A stretch of 64,000 nucleotides of DNA from Flavobacteriales bacterium (GCA_022402535.1 JAKRSD010000007.1:139110-203109); one strand, 5' to 3'; numbered from the stretch's first letter, positions 1 through 8,195 are shown. Numbers and translations: made by a program. The notes: generated by a model not told the origin, from the letters alone.

Positions 1-615
1 TTTGAGCGCCTCCACCGTTTCGGGAATAAATAATTCTTCGGGTTTGGATACCTGGGCACGGGCACACATGGAATCCACGTCGTTGGCCCCAAAAACAGGT
101 CCGGGACTGTTAATAATCAACAGTTCTTTGGTTCCCTGCGGGCGCTGATGCAGCATTTCGAAACTTACAAATCCGCCGTAAGAAATACCCGCAATCAAGT
201 CGGGAGTAAAATTCAGTTCATCGCAAAGTTTCCACATCATCCGGGCCTGATTGGTAAGCGTGGGTTCCACTTTTCCGGTAGATTCTCCGAACCACATCAG
301 ATCGGGCACAATAAACTGCAAGTCCGACTCCAGTCCCAACATAGGATCGAGCCAGGTAGTGGCACCCCCCAGTCCGAATCCGTGTACCAACAGCACTTTT
401 TTAGCGCCTTCTCCGCCGCGATAGTAATAAATTTCGGCGGAGTCGGTTTTTAGCGTTTCCCCACGAAAACCCGCCACATAAAGCCGCGCATCACGCACCT
501 GGTTCACCAGCGACAAGGTATGTGTATATCCGTACCATCCTGTTATGGAAACCAATACCGCTAAAACGGAAAGGATAATGATTCGTTTTTTCTTTTTTTG
601 ATTCACGTTGTTCAT
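1..615 (-). CDS. Alpha/beta hydrolase, membrane-anchored (3' part beyond window)
   Basis: Reading leftward from an ATG at 615, 205 codons stay open to the window edge. Residues 1-10 are Lys-rich and 11-29 are a hydrophobic helix, so this is probably an inner-membrane-anchored enzyme or has an uncleaved signal. The alpha/beta hydrolase fold shows as the VHGFGLGG oxyanion loop (about 77-84) and the nucleophile elbow GISYGG with Ser145. The acid and His of the triad lie outside the window. The start is 2 nt after the scoB stop (TAGCAATG), so it is probably co-transcribed and translationally coupled with the CoA-transferase genes. The substrate is unknown. Confidence 0.85.
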   Translation of the reverse strand, partial: MNNVNQKKKKRIIILSVLAVLVSITGWYGYTHTLSLVNQVRDARLYVAGFRGETLKTDSAEIYYYRGGEGAKKVLLVHGFGLGGATTWLDPMLGLESDLQFIVPDLMWFGESTGKVEPTLTNQARMMWKLCDELNFTPDLIAGISYGGFVSFEMLHQRPQGTKELLIINSPGPVFGANDVDSMCARAQVSKPEELFIPETVEALK

Positions 616-617
616 TG

Positions 618-1274
618 CTAAAGAGCCATTTCAGGAACATCACCTTCTATGATCAGTTTGCCGGCGGTGGCTTTCTGTATATCTTCCACCGAAACCCCGG
701 GTGCTCTTTCGAGGAGTTTAAATCCTCCTTCGGGAACCACTTCAAGCACGGCCAGTTCGGTAACGATTTTTTTCACGCATCCTACGCCGGTTAAGGGCAG
801 AGAACACTTGGGCAACAGTTTGCTTTCTCCGGCTTTGTTGACATGCTGCATGGCCACAATAATATTTTTGGCCGAAGCCACCAAATCCATGGCACCGCCC
901 ATGCCTTTCACCATTTTACCGGGAATTTTCCAGTTGGCAATGTCCCCGTTTTCACTCACTTCCATTGCCCCCAAAATGGTAAGATGCACCTTGCCGGCAC
1001 GAATCATACCGAAGCTCATGGCGCTGTCGAATATAGCGGAACCAGGCAGCGTGGTTACGGTTTGTTTTCCGGCATTGATCAGATCGGCATCTTCTTCACC
1101 CTCAAAAGGAAAAGGCCCCATGCCCAACAGCCCGTTTTCTGACTGAAGCACTACATTTACTCCTTCGGGAATATAATTGGCTACCAGGGTGGGAATTCCG
1201 ATTCCGAGATTTACATACATACCGTCTTTTACTTCTTTGGCTATGCGTTTGGCTATTCCTGTTTTATCTAACAT
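618..1274 (-). CDS. scoB: 3-oxoacid CoA-transferase subunit B
   Basis: A 218-aa protein, the normal length for the B subunit of succinyl-CoA:3-ketoacid CoA-transferase. It shows the GIGIPTL loop near residue 25 and the SENG motif, where Glu46 forms the covalent glutamyl-CoA thioester. With subunit A it moves CoA between succinyl-CoA and acetoacetate in ketone-body and short-chain acyl metabolism in the cytoplasm. It belongs to a minus-strand operon after scoA, but an inserted small gene (1329..1676) separates the two subunits, which usually abut. A left inverted-repeat arm begins 6 nt upstream of its ATG. Confidence 0.95.
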   Translation of the reverse strand: MLDKTGIAKRIAKEVKDGMYVNLGIGIPTLVANYIPEGVNVVLQSENGLLGMGPFPFEGEEDADLINAGKQTVTTLPGSAIFDSAMSFGMIRAGKVHLTILGAMEVSENGDIANWKIPGKMVKGMGGAMDLVASAKNIIVAMQHVNKAGESKLLPKCSLPLTGVGCVKKIVTELAVLEVVPEGGFKLLERAPGVSVEDIQKATAGKLIIEGDVPEMAL

Positions 1275-1280
1275 ATTCTA

Positions 1281-1315
1281 ATTTGATGATTTGAAAATTT
1301 GGTGATTTGATGATG
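1281..1315. repeat. Left arm of 35-nt imperfect inverted repeat around the four-helix-bundle gene
   Basis: An AT-rich arm built from ATTTGA-type words. Compared with the reverse complement of 1693..1727 it matches at 29 of 35 positions, including the shared core TTTGAAAATTTGG. It starts 6 nt upstream of the scoB ATG. The pair encloses exactly one gene. Confidence 0.8.
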
Positions 1316-1328
1316 TAGTTCTTCGATA

Positions 1329-1676
1329 TTACTTCTTGGAGGTGGAAATTATTTTTGATAAAATTTTATTGATGGATTCTATTTCTTGAATTAATTCAAT
1401 TGGACTGGGATAGTTTTCTGATTTTTCACAAAGGGATAACCAATAGGTTGTTTCGTCTGCTTCTTTAGCTGCAAGTTTTATTTTATGTATGAAATCCACT
1501 TTGCTTTGAGCATTCTGAGCTTCTCTTACATTTGCGCCAATAGAAGTCCCAGACCGAAATAATTGATTAGCAATATTGAATTTTCGTTTTTCTTCCAATA
1601 ATTCTGTGAATGAAATAATCTTCAACGCAAAATCAAACGTTAAATCAACAATCAGATTGGGTTTGTCTGTCCTCAT
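1329..1676 (-). CDS. Four-helix-bundle protein of the 23S rRNA intervening-sequence (S23/IVP) family
   Basis: A 115-aa all-helical protein with the family's hallmark segment GTSIGANVREAQNAQSKVDF (about residues 43-62), followed by KAD/KEADET-type helices. Relatives are encoded in intervening sequences of 23S rRNA in Leptospira and Coxiella, and the fold is shared with the Avd accessory protein of diversity-generating retroelements. The molecular function is not established. Here it lies in an mRNA context, between the stop of scoA and the start of scoB, inside a 35-nt inverted repeat. It looks like a small mobile or intervening cassette rather than part of CoA-transferase function. Confidence 0.85.
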   Translation of the reverse strand: MRTDKPNLIVDLTFDFALKIISFTELLEEKRKFNIANQLFRSGTSIGANVREAQNAQSKVDFIHKIKLAAKEADETTYWLSLCEKSENYPSPIELIQEIESINKILSKIISTSKK

Positions 1677-1692
1677 GATTGATCTTAATGCT

Positions 1693-1727
1693 CATTATCA
1701 AATTGCCAAATTTTCAAATTACCAGAT
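1693..1727. repeat. Right arm of the inverted repeat around the four-helix-bundle gene
   Basis: Inverted partner of 1281..1315 (29/35 matches). Its outer end touches the TAA stop of scoA (1727-1729), so the cassette fills the whole space between the two subunit genes. Confidence 0.8.
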
Positions 1728-2425
1728 TACTTATTTCTAACCGTACGTTGTTCAATCCGTTTCTCAAACTTTTCTCCTTTAAAAATGCGGTGAACATAAA
1801 TTCCCGGAACATGAATCTGATCGGGGTCTAATTCACCGGCAGGAACCAGTTCTTCTACTTCAGCCACGGTAATTTTTCCGGCCATGGCCATCATGGGGTT
1901 AAAATTTCGAGCCGTGTAACGGAAGATCAGATTTCCGGCAGTATCGCCCTTCCAGGCTTTTACCAGCGCAAAATCGGCATCAAAAGCATGTTCGAGCAGA
2001 TAGGGTTTGCCGTCAAATTCGCGTACTTCTTTGCCTTCGGCCACTTCGGTGCCCACACCTGCGGCCACGTAAAGGGCAGGAATTCCATAACCTGCCGCCA
2101 AACAGCGGGTAGCCAGTGTTCCCTGCGGAATCAGTTCCACTTCCAATTCGCCGCTGAGCATCTGCCGTTCAAACTCGGCATTTTCACCCACATACGAAGA
2201 AATCATTTTTTTTATCTGTCTCTGCTGAAGCAGCAGCCCCAGTCCAAAATCATCCACGCCTGCGTTGTTCGAGATACAGGTAAGTCCTTTCACGTTAAGG
2301 CGTACCAACTCAGCAATACAATTTTCGGGAATACCGCACAAACCGAACCCGCCCACCATCAGGGTCATATTATCTGCCATGCCGGCAAGGGCTTCTTTTA
2401 CTCCGTTTACCGTTTTGTTAATCAT
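1727..2425 (-). CDS. scoA: 3-oxoacid CoA-transferase subunit A
   Basis: With the ATG at 2425 the protein has 232 aa, typical of the A subunit. Family features are the [11 protein letters not shown] segment near the N terminus, SNNAG, and the C-terminal half with the [12 protein letters not shown] stretch. The frame stays open to a GTG at 2446, but a TATTTTCG promoter-like box (2446..2453, read leftward) would overlap that codon, so I prefer the ATG at 2425, which gives a MINKTVNG start. It is the first gene of the operon and partner of scoB. Together the two subunits activate acetoacetate with succinyl-CoA. Confidence 0.93.
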   Translation of the reverse strand: MINKTVNGVKEALAGMADNMTLMVGGFGLCGIPENCIAELVRLNVKGLTCISNNAGVDDFGLGLLLQQRQIKKMISSYVGENAEFERQMLSGELEVELIPQGTLATRCLAAGYGIPALYVAAGVGTEVAEGKEVREFDGKPYLLEHAFDADFALVKAWKGDTAGNLIFRYTARNFNPMMAMAGKITVAEVEELVPAGELDPDQIHVPGIYVHRIFKGEKFEKRIEQRTVRNK

Positions 2426-2445
2426 GTTCCGTGTACTATTTGCCA

Positions 2446-2453
2446 CGAAAATA
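2446..2453 (-). promoter_or_regulatory. Putative -7 box upstream of scoA (TATTTTCG)
   Basis: It reads TATTTTCG on the minus strand and resembles the Bacteroidota sigma-factor box TAnnTTTG. A TTTC lies 20 nt further upstream. The box sits about 20 nt ahead of the ATG at 2425, which supports that start over the GTG at 2446. Confidence 0.4.
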
Positions 2454-2541
2454 GGAAATCCGTGCTAAACGGGGAAAGAAATTATACGGTGGGAAAGGGA
2501 CCACAAAAAAGAAAACACAAAACCCTTATTTAACGCTCCCG

Positions 2542-2568
2542 GATGGTGTTTTCACCAATCGGTTTTCT
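2542..2568. repeat. Flanking direct repeat, copy 1
   Basis: A 27-nt unit containing the GGTG...CACC palindrome followed by AAYCGGTTTT. It matches 3822..3848 at 22 of 27 positions in the same orientation. The two copies bracket the AAA+/DUF4143 gene, and this one ends at that gene's stop codon. Confidence 0.65.
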
Positions 2569-3698
2569 CAACAAATAAAATCCAGATAATTCTCTTTATC
2601 AATTACCGTAAACTGCGCTTTGGGATAGGCTGATTTAAACTGGCTTGGAATTTTTATTTTACCACTTTTCCACTTGTATTCATAAGCATGCAATTCATTC
2701 CCGTTTGTTTCAATTCTGTCTATCTCTTGTTGGGTATGTGTACGCCAAAAATAAGAGTCAACATGCATTTTCGTGTAATGAATTTTTTTCATCCGTTCTG
2801 AATTCAGGTAATTTTCCCAAAGCGTACCCACATCTTCCCTGGCGTTGAGCGGATTAAAATTGCTGATTAAGGCATTGCGTATGCCATTATCTGTAAAATA
2901 CCATTTCTTCATTTTGGTAATTTCATTGTCCCGGTTTCTGCTAAACCCTTTCACATCGTACACAATAAAAACCTTCTTAAACAAGTCCAAGTATTTTTCA
3001 ACGGTGTTTTTACTTATTTGCAATTCTTTGCCCAGCGCCTCCAATGAAATTTCGCTACCCGTTCGAAAAGCCAGTTTTTGAAGCAGGGTTATAATCGTAT
3101 CTCTTTTTTTTATGCCTTCAAACGAAAGAACATCCTTGAGCAGGTATCCTTGAACCAGTTCTTTCAGATATGCTGATTTTTGCTGTATACTTTCAAGATG
3201 CAGCAGTTCGGGATAGCCCCCGAAAATGAGCCGCTCCTCTAATTTTCCAAAAGTTTCCAACCTGTTTTCTATCCTTGAAAACTCCAGTTGCGCTAAAGGA
3301 AAAAGTTCAAATGAATACATACGCCCCACGAGCGGTTCTCCAATCTGGTTATGAAGTTCAAATGCAGAGGAACCGGATGCAATAATTTTCAAACCGGGAA
3401 TGGTATCCAACATCAATTTCATCTTTTTGCCGATATCTGCAATTTCCTGGGCTTCATCAATGATTAAAAACCGACAATTGCCAAGCAGGCGTTTGTAGTT
3501 GGCCAAACTCTTCACTTCCAATACATGATGGGTATCCACATCGTCACCATTTAGAAAAATGACTTCCTCGTTAATCTGGGCTTGTATTTTTTTTAGCAAT
3601 TCGGTTTTCCCAACCCGCCTAGCTCCAAATAATAGAATAGCTTTATTGGCCTGAATTTGATTAAGTATAAGCGCTTCGGAAGCCCTGAGAAGTTCCAT
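2568..3698 (-). CDS. AAA+ ATPase with DUF4143 domain
   Basis: A 376-aa protein of the large, poorly understood AAA+/DUF4143 family. It has Walker A GARRVGKT (25-32), Walker B LIIDEAQE with Asp81-Glu82, a sensor-like IASGSSAFEL near 105-115, an arginine-rich middle, and a C-terminal DUF4143 region (about 220-370) carrying an E-x-K-like pattern (HAYEYKWKSGK). Members are widespread in Bacteroidota and are often strain-specific. Roles as mobile or stress ATPases have been proposed but not settled. This copy is bracketed by 27-nt direct repeats and has two 32-nt repeats upstream, which suggests a mobile or accessory gene with its own operator. Confidence 0.88.
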   Translation of the reverse strand: MELLRASEALILNQIQANKAILLFGARRVGKTELLKKIQAQINEEVIFLNGDDVDTHHVLEVKSLANYKRLLGNCRFLIIDEAQEIADIGKKMKLMLDTIPGLKIIASGSSAFELHNQIGEPLVGRMYSFELFPLAQLEFSRIENRLETFGKLEERLIFGGYPELLHLESIQQKSAYLKELVQGYLLKDVLSFEGIKKRDTIITLLQKLAFRTGSEISLEALGKELQISKNTVEKYLDLFKKVFIVYDVKGFSRNRDNEITKMKKWYFTDNGIRNALISNFNPLNAREDVGTLWENYLNSERMKKIHYTKMHVDSYFWRTHTQQEIDRIETNGNELHAYEYKWKSGKIKIPSQFKSAYPKAQFTVIDKENYLDFIC

Positions 3699-3731
3699 GT
3701 CCTGTTTTTTTATTCCACAAAAATAAGAATT

Positions 3732-3802
3732 CCGTCAATTAGCTGACGCAATTTTATGGAATACCGTCAATAAATTGACGCAATTTTATTAATTTCCGTC
3801 AA
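3732..3802. repeat. Two and a fraction copies of a 32-nt tandem repeat upstream of the ATPase gene
   Basis: CCGTCAAT starts at 3732 and 3764 and CCGTCAA at 3796, an exact 32-nt period. The first two units each contain a dyad: GTCAATTAGCTGAC at 3734-3747 and GTCAATAAATTGAC at 3766-3779. They lie 34-104 nt upstream of the ATPase ATG, where an operator would be expected. Confidence 0.75.
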
Positions 3803-3821
3803 AACGAGAGCTTTTACTTCC

Positions 3822-3848
3822 GGTGGTGCTCTCACCAACCGGTTTTTT
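3822..3848. repeat. Flanking direct repeat, copy 2
   Basis: Second copy of the unit at 2542..2568 (22/27 matches, same orientation). With copy 1 it delimits a segment of about 1.28 kb holding only the DUF4143 ATPase gene and its 32-nt repeats. Confidence 0.65.
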
Positions 3849-3914
3849 GTTATTACCTGAAAATTTAAAAAATGGGTCGGTGAAAACACAGTCCCATGGC
3901 ATGAAAAACTAATT

Positions 3915-3936
3915 GTGTTGGTGAAAACACCAACAC
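3915..3936. repeat. Perfect 9-bp palindrome with AAAA loop
   Basis: GTGTTGGTG, AAAA, CACCAACAC. It lies just beyond the 3' end of the esterase gene (stop at 3960) and shares the GGTG/CACC core with the two flanking repeats of the ATPase gene. It is not followed by a clear T-run in the esterase direction, so it is more likely a dispersed palindromic element than a standard terminator. Confidence 0.55.
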
Positions 3937-3959
3937 TAGGCAGAAAACAAAAAAATTAT

Positions 3960-4724
3960 CTATTTCTTCAGAAAACCCAGTACCGTTTCCAGAAAAAGTT
4001 GCGGCTTTTCGGCATGAATCCAATGTCCGGCCCCTTCAATGGTGACCACCGAAGCTTTGGGAAACTGGTTTTCAATCCGGTGAATATCGCTGTCTTTAAT
4101 ATAGTTTGATTTACTGCCGCGCACAAATAGGGTAGGCTTCTCAAAACGATATACCTCGTCCAGCTCTTCGCCTACCGAGGCAATATTGGCGGCAATAGCC
4201 GGCAGGTTAAAACGCCACGCATATCCGCCTTCGTCGCGGGCATATAAATTTTTGAGCAGAAACTGAGCCGTTCCGGGGTCCTGGATACGTTCCATAAACA
4301 ACGTTTCCGCTTCCTTGCGCGAACCCAGGTTTTCGATGGGAAGAGTATCCAACGCTTCCAAAATTTCCTGATGATGCGGAGCATAATAGCGGGGCGCAAT
4401 ATCGGCCACCACCAGTTTACCTACCTTATGCGGAAATTTTACGGCAAAGGTCATGGCTGTTTTTCCGCCCATACTGTGCCCAATAATATGAGCCGACTCA
4501 ATAAAATGTTCGTCCATAAAATCGAGCAGGTCGGCGGCCATCACGTCATAATTGAAAGCTGAGTCATGCGGCGAACGGCCATGATTTCGCTGGTCTATGA
4601 GATAGGTATTGAAATGTTCTCCAAAGTATTTTCCAAGCGAATACCAGTTATCGCTCATGCCAAAAAGTCCGTGTAGGATAATCAACGGATATCCGTCGCC
4701 CAGTTGTTTGTAGTGCAGTGTCAT
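3960..4724 (-). CDS. YbfF-like alpha/beta hydrolase (esterase)
   Basis: A 254-aa protein, typical for the small cytoplasmic acyl-esterase group related to E. coli YbfF. Visible elements are the LHGLFG oxyanion loop (18-22), DQRNHGRSP (44-52), the nucleophile elbow GHSMGGK with Ser84, and the C-terminal GAGHWIH with His234. Asp108 in VVADIAP is the probable acid. It hydrolyses short acyl or CoA esters in relatives, and the physiological substrate is unknown. It is followed on the same strand by pdxJ upstream, with a 47-nt gap, so the two may be co-transcribed. Confidence 0.9.
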   Translation of the reverse strand: MTLHYKQLGDGYPLIILHGLFGMSDNWYSLGKYFGEHFNTYLIDQRNHGRSPHDSAFNYDVMAADLLDFMDEHFIESAHIIGHSMGGKTAMTFAVKFPHKVGKLVVADIAPRYYAPHHQEILEALDTLPIENLGSRKEAETLFMERIQDPGTAQFLLKNLYARDEGGYAWRFNLPAIAANIASVGEELDEVYRFEKPTLFVRGSKSNYIKDSDIHRIENQFPKASVVTIEGAGHWIHAEKPQLFLETVLGFLKK

Positions 4725-4771
4725 AGGTATGGGGCTAAGGTAAGTTTTTTAAAGGAGTGTGCAAAAGCCGT

Positions 4772-5500
4772 TTAAAAATCCTCTTCCGAAAGTTGTCTTT
4801 TGTACATGGCTACCACATTCTGCAGACCATAATACAAGGCATCTGAAATCAAGGCATGACCGATAGACACTTCGGCCAGAAAAGGAATCTGTTGTTTGAG
4901 ATAACGCAGATTATGTAAATCTAAATCATGTCCGGCATTGATACCCAAACCGGCATTGCGACAGGCCAAGGCTGTTTCCACATAAGGCTTTACCGCCAAT
5001 TCGCGGTTTTGATGATACTGCGAAGCATATGCTTCGGTATAAAGTTCAATGCGGTCGGCTCCCGTTTGGGCGGCAAAAACCGCCTGTTCCGGATCCGGGT
5101 TTAAAAAAACCGATACACGGATATCATGCTTTTTAAACTCCGAAATCACTTCCGACAATAAACTGCCAAATTTGCGACAATCCCACCCGTTGTTTGAAGT
5201 GAGCACATCGGGCGGGTCGGGAACCAGCGTAACCTGCTCGGGTTTTACGGCACACACCATCTCAATAAAATCGGGGGAAGGATAGCCTTCGATATTGAAT
5301 TCGGTATACACCACTTTTTTGAGCTCCCAGATATCAGCCCGGCGGATATGGCGCTCATCAGGCCGGGGATGTACGGTAATTCCGTCAGCTCCGAACGATT
5401 GAATTTTTTGGGCCGCCTCGGTAACGCTCGGATTATTTCCTCCCCGGGCATTGCGGATAGTGGCTATTTTATTGATGTTGACGGATAGTTTGGTGCTCAT
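4772..5500 (-). CDS. pdxJ: Pyridoxine 5'-phosphate synthase
   Basis: Condenses 1-deoxyxylulose 5-phosphate with 3-amino-2-oxopropyl phosphate to make PNP, the last ring-forming step of DXP-dependent vitamin B6 synthesis. From the ATG at 5500 it has 242 aa, normal for the family. Visible motifs are SVNINKIATIRNARGG at the N terminus, ITVHPRPDERHI, and the C-terminal GHDLDL and SIGHALI segments of the phosphate-binding barrel. The frame extends 10 codons further upstream, but a TATTTTTG box at 5505-5512 lies just in front of 5500 and makes the shorter start the better one. Confidence 0.95.
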   Translation of the reverse strand: MSTKLSVNINKIATIRNARGGNNPSVTEAAQKIQSFGADGITVHPRPDERHIRRADIWELKKVVYTEFNIEGYPSPDFIEMVCAVKPEQVTLVPDPPDVLTSNNGWDCRKFGSLLSEVISEFKKHDIRVSVFLNPDPEQAVFAAQTGADRIELYTEAYASQYHQNRELAVKPYVETALACRNAGLGINAGHDLDLHNLRYLKQQIPFLAEVSIGHALISDALYYGLQNVVAMYKRQLSEEDF

Positions 5501-5504
5501 GAAG

Positions 5505-5512
5505 CAAAAATA
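5505..5512 (-). promoter_or_regulatory. Promoter -7 box immediately upstream of pdxJ
   Basis: TATTTTTG on the minus strand, matching TAnnTTTG, ends 4 nt before the ATG at 5500. A TTTC lies 19 nt upstream, the usual distance for a -33 element in this phylum. Transcription would begin at or next to the start codon, so the mRNA would be nearly leaderless. This box decides the pdxJ start. Confidence 0.5.
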
Positions 5513-5592
5513 TATGTTGGCAAAGGACAAAGAAACACAGAAAATGGTTCATAATTTGAACTAACGGTAACACAAAATCGTTTATACTTGCA

Positions 5593-6261
5593 ATGATGAT
5601 TGCCGGAACCATATTATCCAACGACATTCCCCCGCTGATGACTTCGGACAGCGGCCTTAAAGCTATAGCCTGGATGGAAGAATTCCGGATAAATCACCTG
5701 CCCATCGTGAACAACCGTCATTTTTTAGGGCTCATCAGCGAAGATGATATCTTCAACCTGAACTCGCCCGAAGATGCCTTGGGCAATCACGAACTTTCAT
5801 TGTCCAATCTGCATGTAAAATCGTATCAGCATGTATTTGATGTGCTGCGTGTGATGACCGATCACCGGCTCACCCTGATTCCCGTGGTGGATGAAAAAGG
5901 AGATTATCTGGGGTGTATTACCCGCAAAGAAGTGTTGGAAAGTATTGCCCAGATTTCATCGGTGAAAGATCCGGGAGCCATTGTAATTCTGGAAATGACC
6001 CAACGTGATTATTCTTTATCTAAAATTGCGCAGATCGTGGAATCGGAAGATGGCAAGATTTTAAACCTGTATATCCATACACATGAAGATGACCCGCTGG
6101 TGATGGATTTAACGTTGAAAATCAACAAAACCGACCTGAGCGCCATTCAAAATGCGTTCATGCGTTTCGACTATAAAATTAAGGCCCTGTACCATGAGGC
6201 CCAGTTTGATGATGAGCTGAAGAACCGATACGACATGCTCATGAACTTTTTAAATATGTAA
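5593..6261 (+). CDS. CBS-domain protein
   Basis: A 222-aa protein. Two CBS motifs fill the N-terminal half (about 5-55 and 70-125), with the patterns INHLPIVNNRHFLGLISEDD and LTLIPVVDEKGDYLGCITRKE. The rest (about 125-215) resembles a degenerate ACT-like regulatory fold. CBS pairs usually bind adenine nucleotides. It lies 24 nt upstream of nadK, an arrangement conserved in Bacteroidota, which suggests a regulatory link to NAD(P) metabolism that remains unproven. Two consecutive ATGs occur at the start. A TATACTTG box ends 2 nt before the first. Confidence 0.85.
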   Translation: MMIAGTILSNDIPPLMTSDSGLKAIAWMEEFRINHLPIVNNRHFLGLISEDDIFNLNSPEDALGNHELSLSNLHVKSYQHVFDVLRVMTDHRLTLIPVVDEKGDYLGCITRKEVLESIAQISSVKDPGAIVILEMTQRDYSLSKIAQIVESEDGKILNLYIHTHEDDPLVMDLTLKINKTDLSAIQNAFMRFDYKIKALYHEAQFDDELKNRYDMLMNFLNM

Positions 6262-6285
6262 CTTCGCGTTCCCAAACGGGAATTT

Positions 6286-7185
6286 ATGAAAGTAACTCTT
6301 TATGGGCGACGGATTGACGAGCCTTATATCCCCTATCTGGTTTCTCTGGTGGAACAACTCAGAAAACACGAAGCAGAAATTGCGGTGTATACGCCCTATT
6401 CCGCGCTTATTTTTCCGTTGTTGGATGCCGTGGACGATATACGCTGTGTTTCCACACCGGCTGAAATTGCCGAAAACACGGATTATCTATTCAGTATAGG
6501 CGGCGACGGTACCATGCTGAGTGCACTGCCGCTCATTCAGGATTCGGGTATTCCCGTAGTGGGAATAAACATCGGAAGGCTCGGATTTTTATCTTCCATT
6601 TCAAAAGATGAAATTTCTTCCGCGCTGGAAAAACTGAAAAAAGGAAACTATAGCCTCGACCGCCGTACCATGATCCGCGTTTCTTCTTCGGCTTCCGATA
6701 TTTTTACGGGCAATGCATACGGTTTGAATGAACTCACCGTGAATAAGACCGATACTTCCAGCATGATTACGGTAGATGTAACCGTTAACGGCCGTTTCTT
6801 TAGCCGGTATTGGGCCGACGGACTCATCATTTCCACCCCTACGGGTTCCACGGCCTATAATTTAAGCTGCGGAGGGCCGGTCATTATGCCCGAAAGTAAC
6901 AGTTTTGCCATTACGGCCATTGCGCCACACAACCTGAACGTGAGACCGATTGTAATTCCCGATTCGAGTGAAATCAAGCTGAAAGTACACAGCCGAAGTG
7001 GACATTTTCTGGCATCTTTAGACTCTAATTTTGTGAATCTGACTACCGAAGATGAAATTACGGTGAAGAAAAATACATTCACGTTTAATATAGTCAGGCT
7101 GAATGAACACGATTATATCAGCACATTACGCACTAAACTCTTGTGGGGTAGCGACATGCGCAACACCATTAAATTTGGAAACTAA
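6286..7185 (+). CDS. nadK: NAD kinase
   Basis: Phosphorylates NAD to NADP with ATP in the cytoplasm. The 299-aa length is normal. Motifs are GGDGTML (72-78), which contains the catalytic Asp, GLNEL (146-150), where Asn-Glu bind the substrate ribose, and TPTGSTAY (184-191) followed by SCGGP. A short dyad TTCCC-AAAC-GGGAA (6269-6282) lies directly before the ATG. The gene is between the CBS protein and the DUF6089 barrel gene, which has its own promoter. Confidence 0.96.
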   Translation: MKVTLYGRRIDEPYIPYLVSLVEQLRKHEAEIAVYTPYSALIFPLLDAVDDIRCVSTPAEIAENTDYLFSIGGDGTMLSALPLIQDSGIPVVGINIGRLGFLSSISKDEISSALEKLKKGNYSLDRRTMIRVSSSASDIFTGNAYGLNELTVNKTDTSSMITVDVTVNGRFFSRYWADGLIISTPTGSTAYNLSCGGPVIMPESNSFAITAIAPHNLNVRPIVIPDSSEIKLKVHSRSGHFLASLDSNFVNLTTEDEITVKKNTFTFNIVRLNEHDYISTLRTKLLWGSDMRNTIKFGN

Positions 7186-7204
7186 ATCTATTTATTTACT
7201 TTTG
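7174..7204 (+). promoter_or_regulatory. Bacteroidota-type promoter for the DUF6089 gene
   Basis: TTTG at 7174-7177, a 19-nt spacer, then TACTTTTG at 7197-7204. This is an exact fit to the TTG-N19-TAnnTTTG consensus known from Bacteroides and Flavobacterium. It overlaps the 3' end of nadK and lies 31 nt ahead of the DUF6089 ATG. Confidence 0.65.
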
Positions 7205-7235
7205 TTGACGGCTCGTAAACCGAAACGATTTGATT

Positions 7236-8195
7236 ATGCATAAAATACTTACCATAGCACTCTCCTTTTTGCTGATTTTCGGCATGGCGAATGCACAAAA
7301 AACAAAATCCGTAATTAAACCCAAAAAGAAGACCAATATGGGTTATTTTGAGGTGTATGCCGGGGTAGGCGTTACCAACTTTTTGGGCGACTTAGGGGGA
7401 GCAAACCAAATCGGTACAAACTTCGCGAAAGACTTGGATATTCAGGCAACACGCCCCGTAATGACCATTGGCGGAAGATATTTTTATCATCCGTGGGTAG
7501 CGCAGCGCGTTTCGGTTAGCTACGGCTGGCTCAGAGGCGATGACAAATGGACCAAAGAAGAGCCCCGTTTTGAACGTAACCTGAACTTCAGAACTCCCAT
7601 TGTAGAAATTGCCACCGCCTTTGAGGTACACATTCTGAGAGATACGCCTCCAAAAAACCGTTATCAGCTTACGGGCATAAAACCCAGCGCCAAAAAAAAT
7701 ATAGGACTATATCTTTTTGCGGGCGTGGGCGGATTTTACTTTAATCCAAAAGGACAAAATTTAAATACGGGAGAGTGGGTTAACTTAAAACCGCTTCGTA
7801 CAGAAGGGCAGGGCTATATCCCCAACCGGAAAGAGTATAGCCTTTGGCAGGTTTCTATTCCTATGGGACTGGGCTTCACGTATCGTTTCGACAAAAACTG
7901 GAAACTCGGTCTGGATTTGGGATTGCGTAAAACATTCACCGATTATATCGATGATGTGAGCACCAATTATGTAGATCCGGCCATGTTCAACTTAAACGGT
8001 TCTCCCGATCCGGCTTTGTCAACATACTTCTCCAGTGGTAAATATACCGGACAGAGTGACGGCCTTCCCGGTAGTGGTAACGTAGCGGGTCAACAACGCG
8101 GAGACCCGAAAGATAAGGATGCTTTCATGTTCCTTACCGTGAATGTGACTTACCGTTTCAACAAAAAAGGACTTTCTGTTCCAAAATTCTTCTAA
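7236..8195 (+). CDS. DUF6089 outer-membrane beta-barrel protein
   Basis: A 319-aa protein from the ATG at 7236; a TTG two codons earlier is in frame but less likely. A signal peptide ends near residue 20 (cleavage after NAQ). The mature part opens with a GYFEVYAGVGVTNFLGDLGG-like strand typical of DUF6089 and continues with alternating aromatic and glycine strands (GVGGFYFNPKG, TFTDYIDDVST) to a terminal Phe, as in outer-membrane barrels. It is conserved beside nadK, uppS and bamA in the phylum, so a role in envelope biogenesis is inferred. A paralogue follows. Confidence 0.85.
   Translation: MHKILTIALSFLLIFGMANAQKTKSVIKPKKKTNMGYFEVYAGVGVTNFLGDLGGANQIGTNFAKDLDIQATRPVMTIGGRYFYHPWVAQRVSVSYGWLRGDDKWTKEEPRFERNLNFRTPIVEIATAFEVHILRDTPPKNRYQLTGIKPSAKKNIGLYLFAGVGGFYFNPKGQNLNTGEWVNLKPLRTEGQGYIPNRKEYSLWQVSIPMGLGFTYRFDKNWKLGLDLGLRKTFTDYIDDVSTNYVDPAMFNLNGSPDPALSTYFSSGKYTGQSDGLPGSGNVAGQQRGDPKDKDAFMFLTVNVTYRFNKKGLSVPKFF

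Noticed and set aside
3732-3802. A minimal CRISPR array
   Set aside because: Only two full units and a fragment at an exact 32-nt period without spacers. It is better explained as an operator array.
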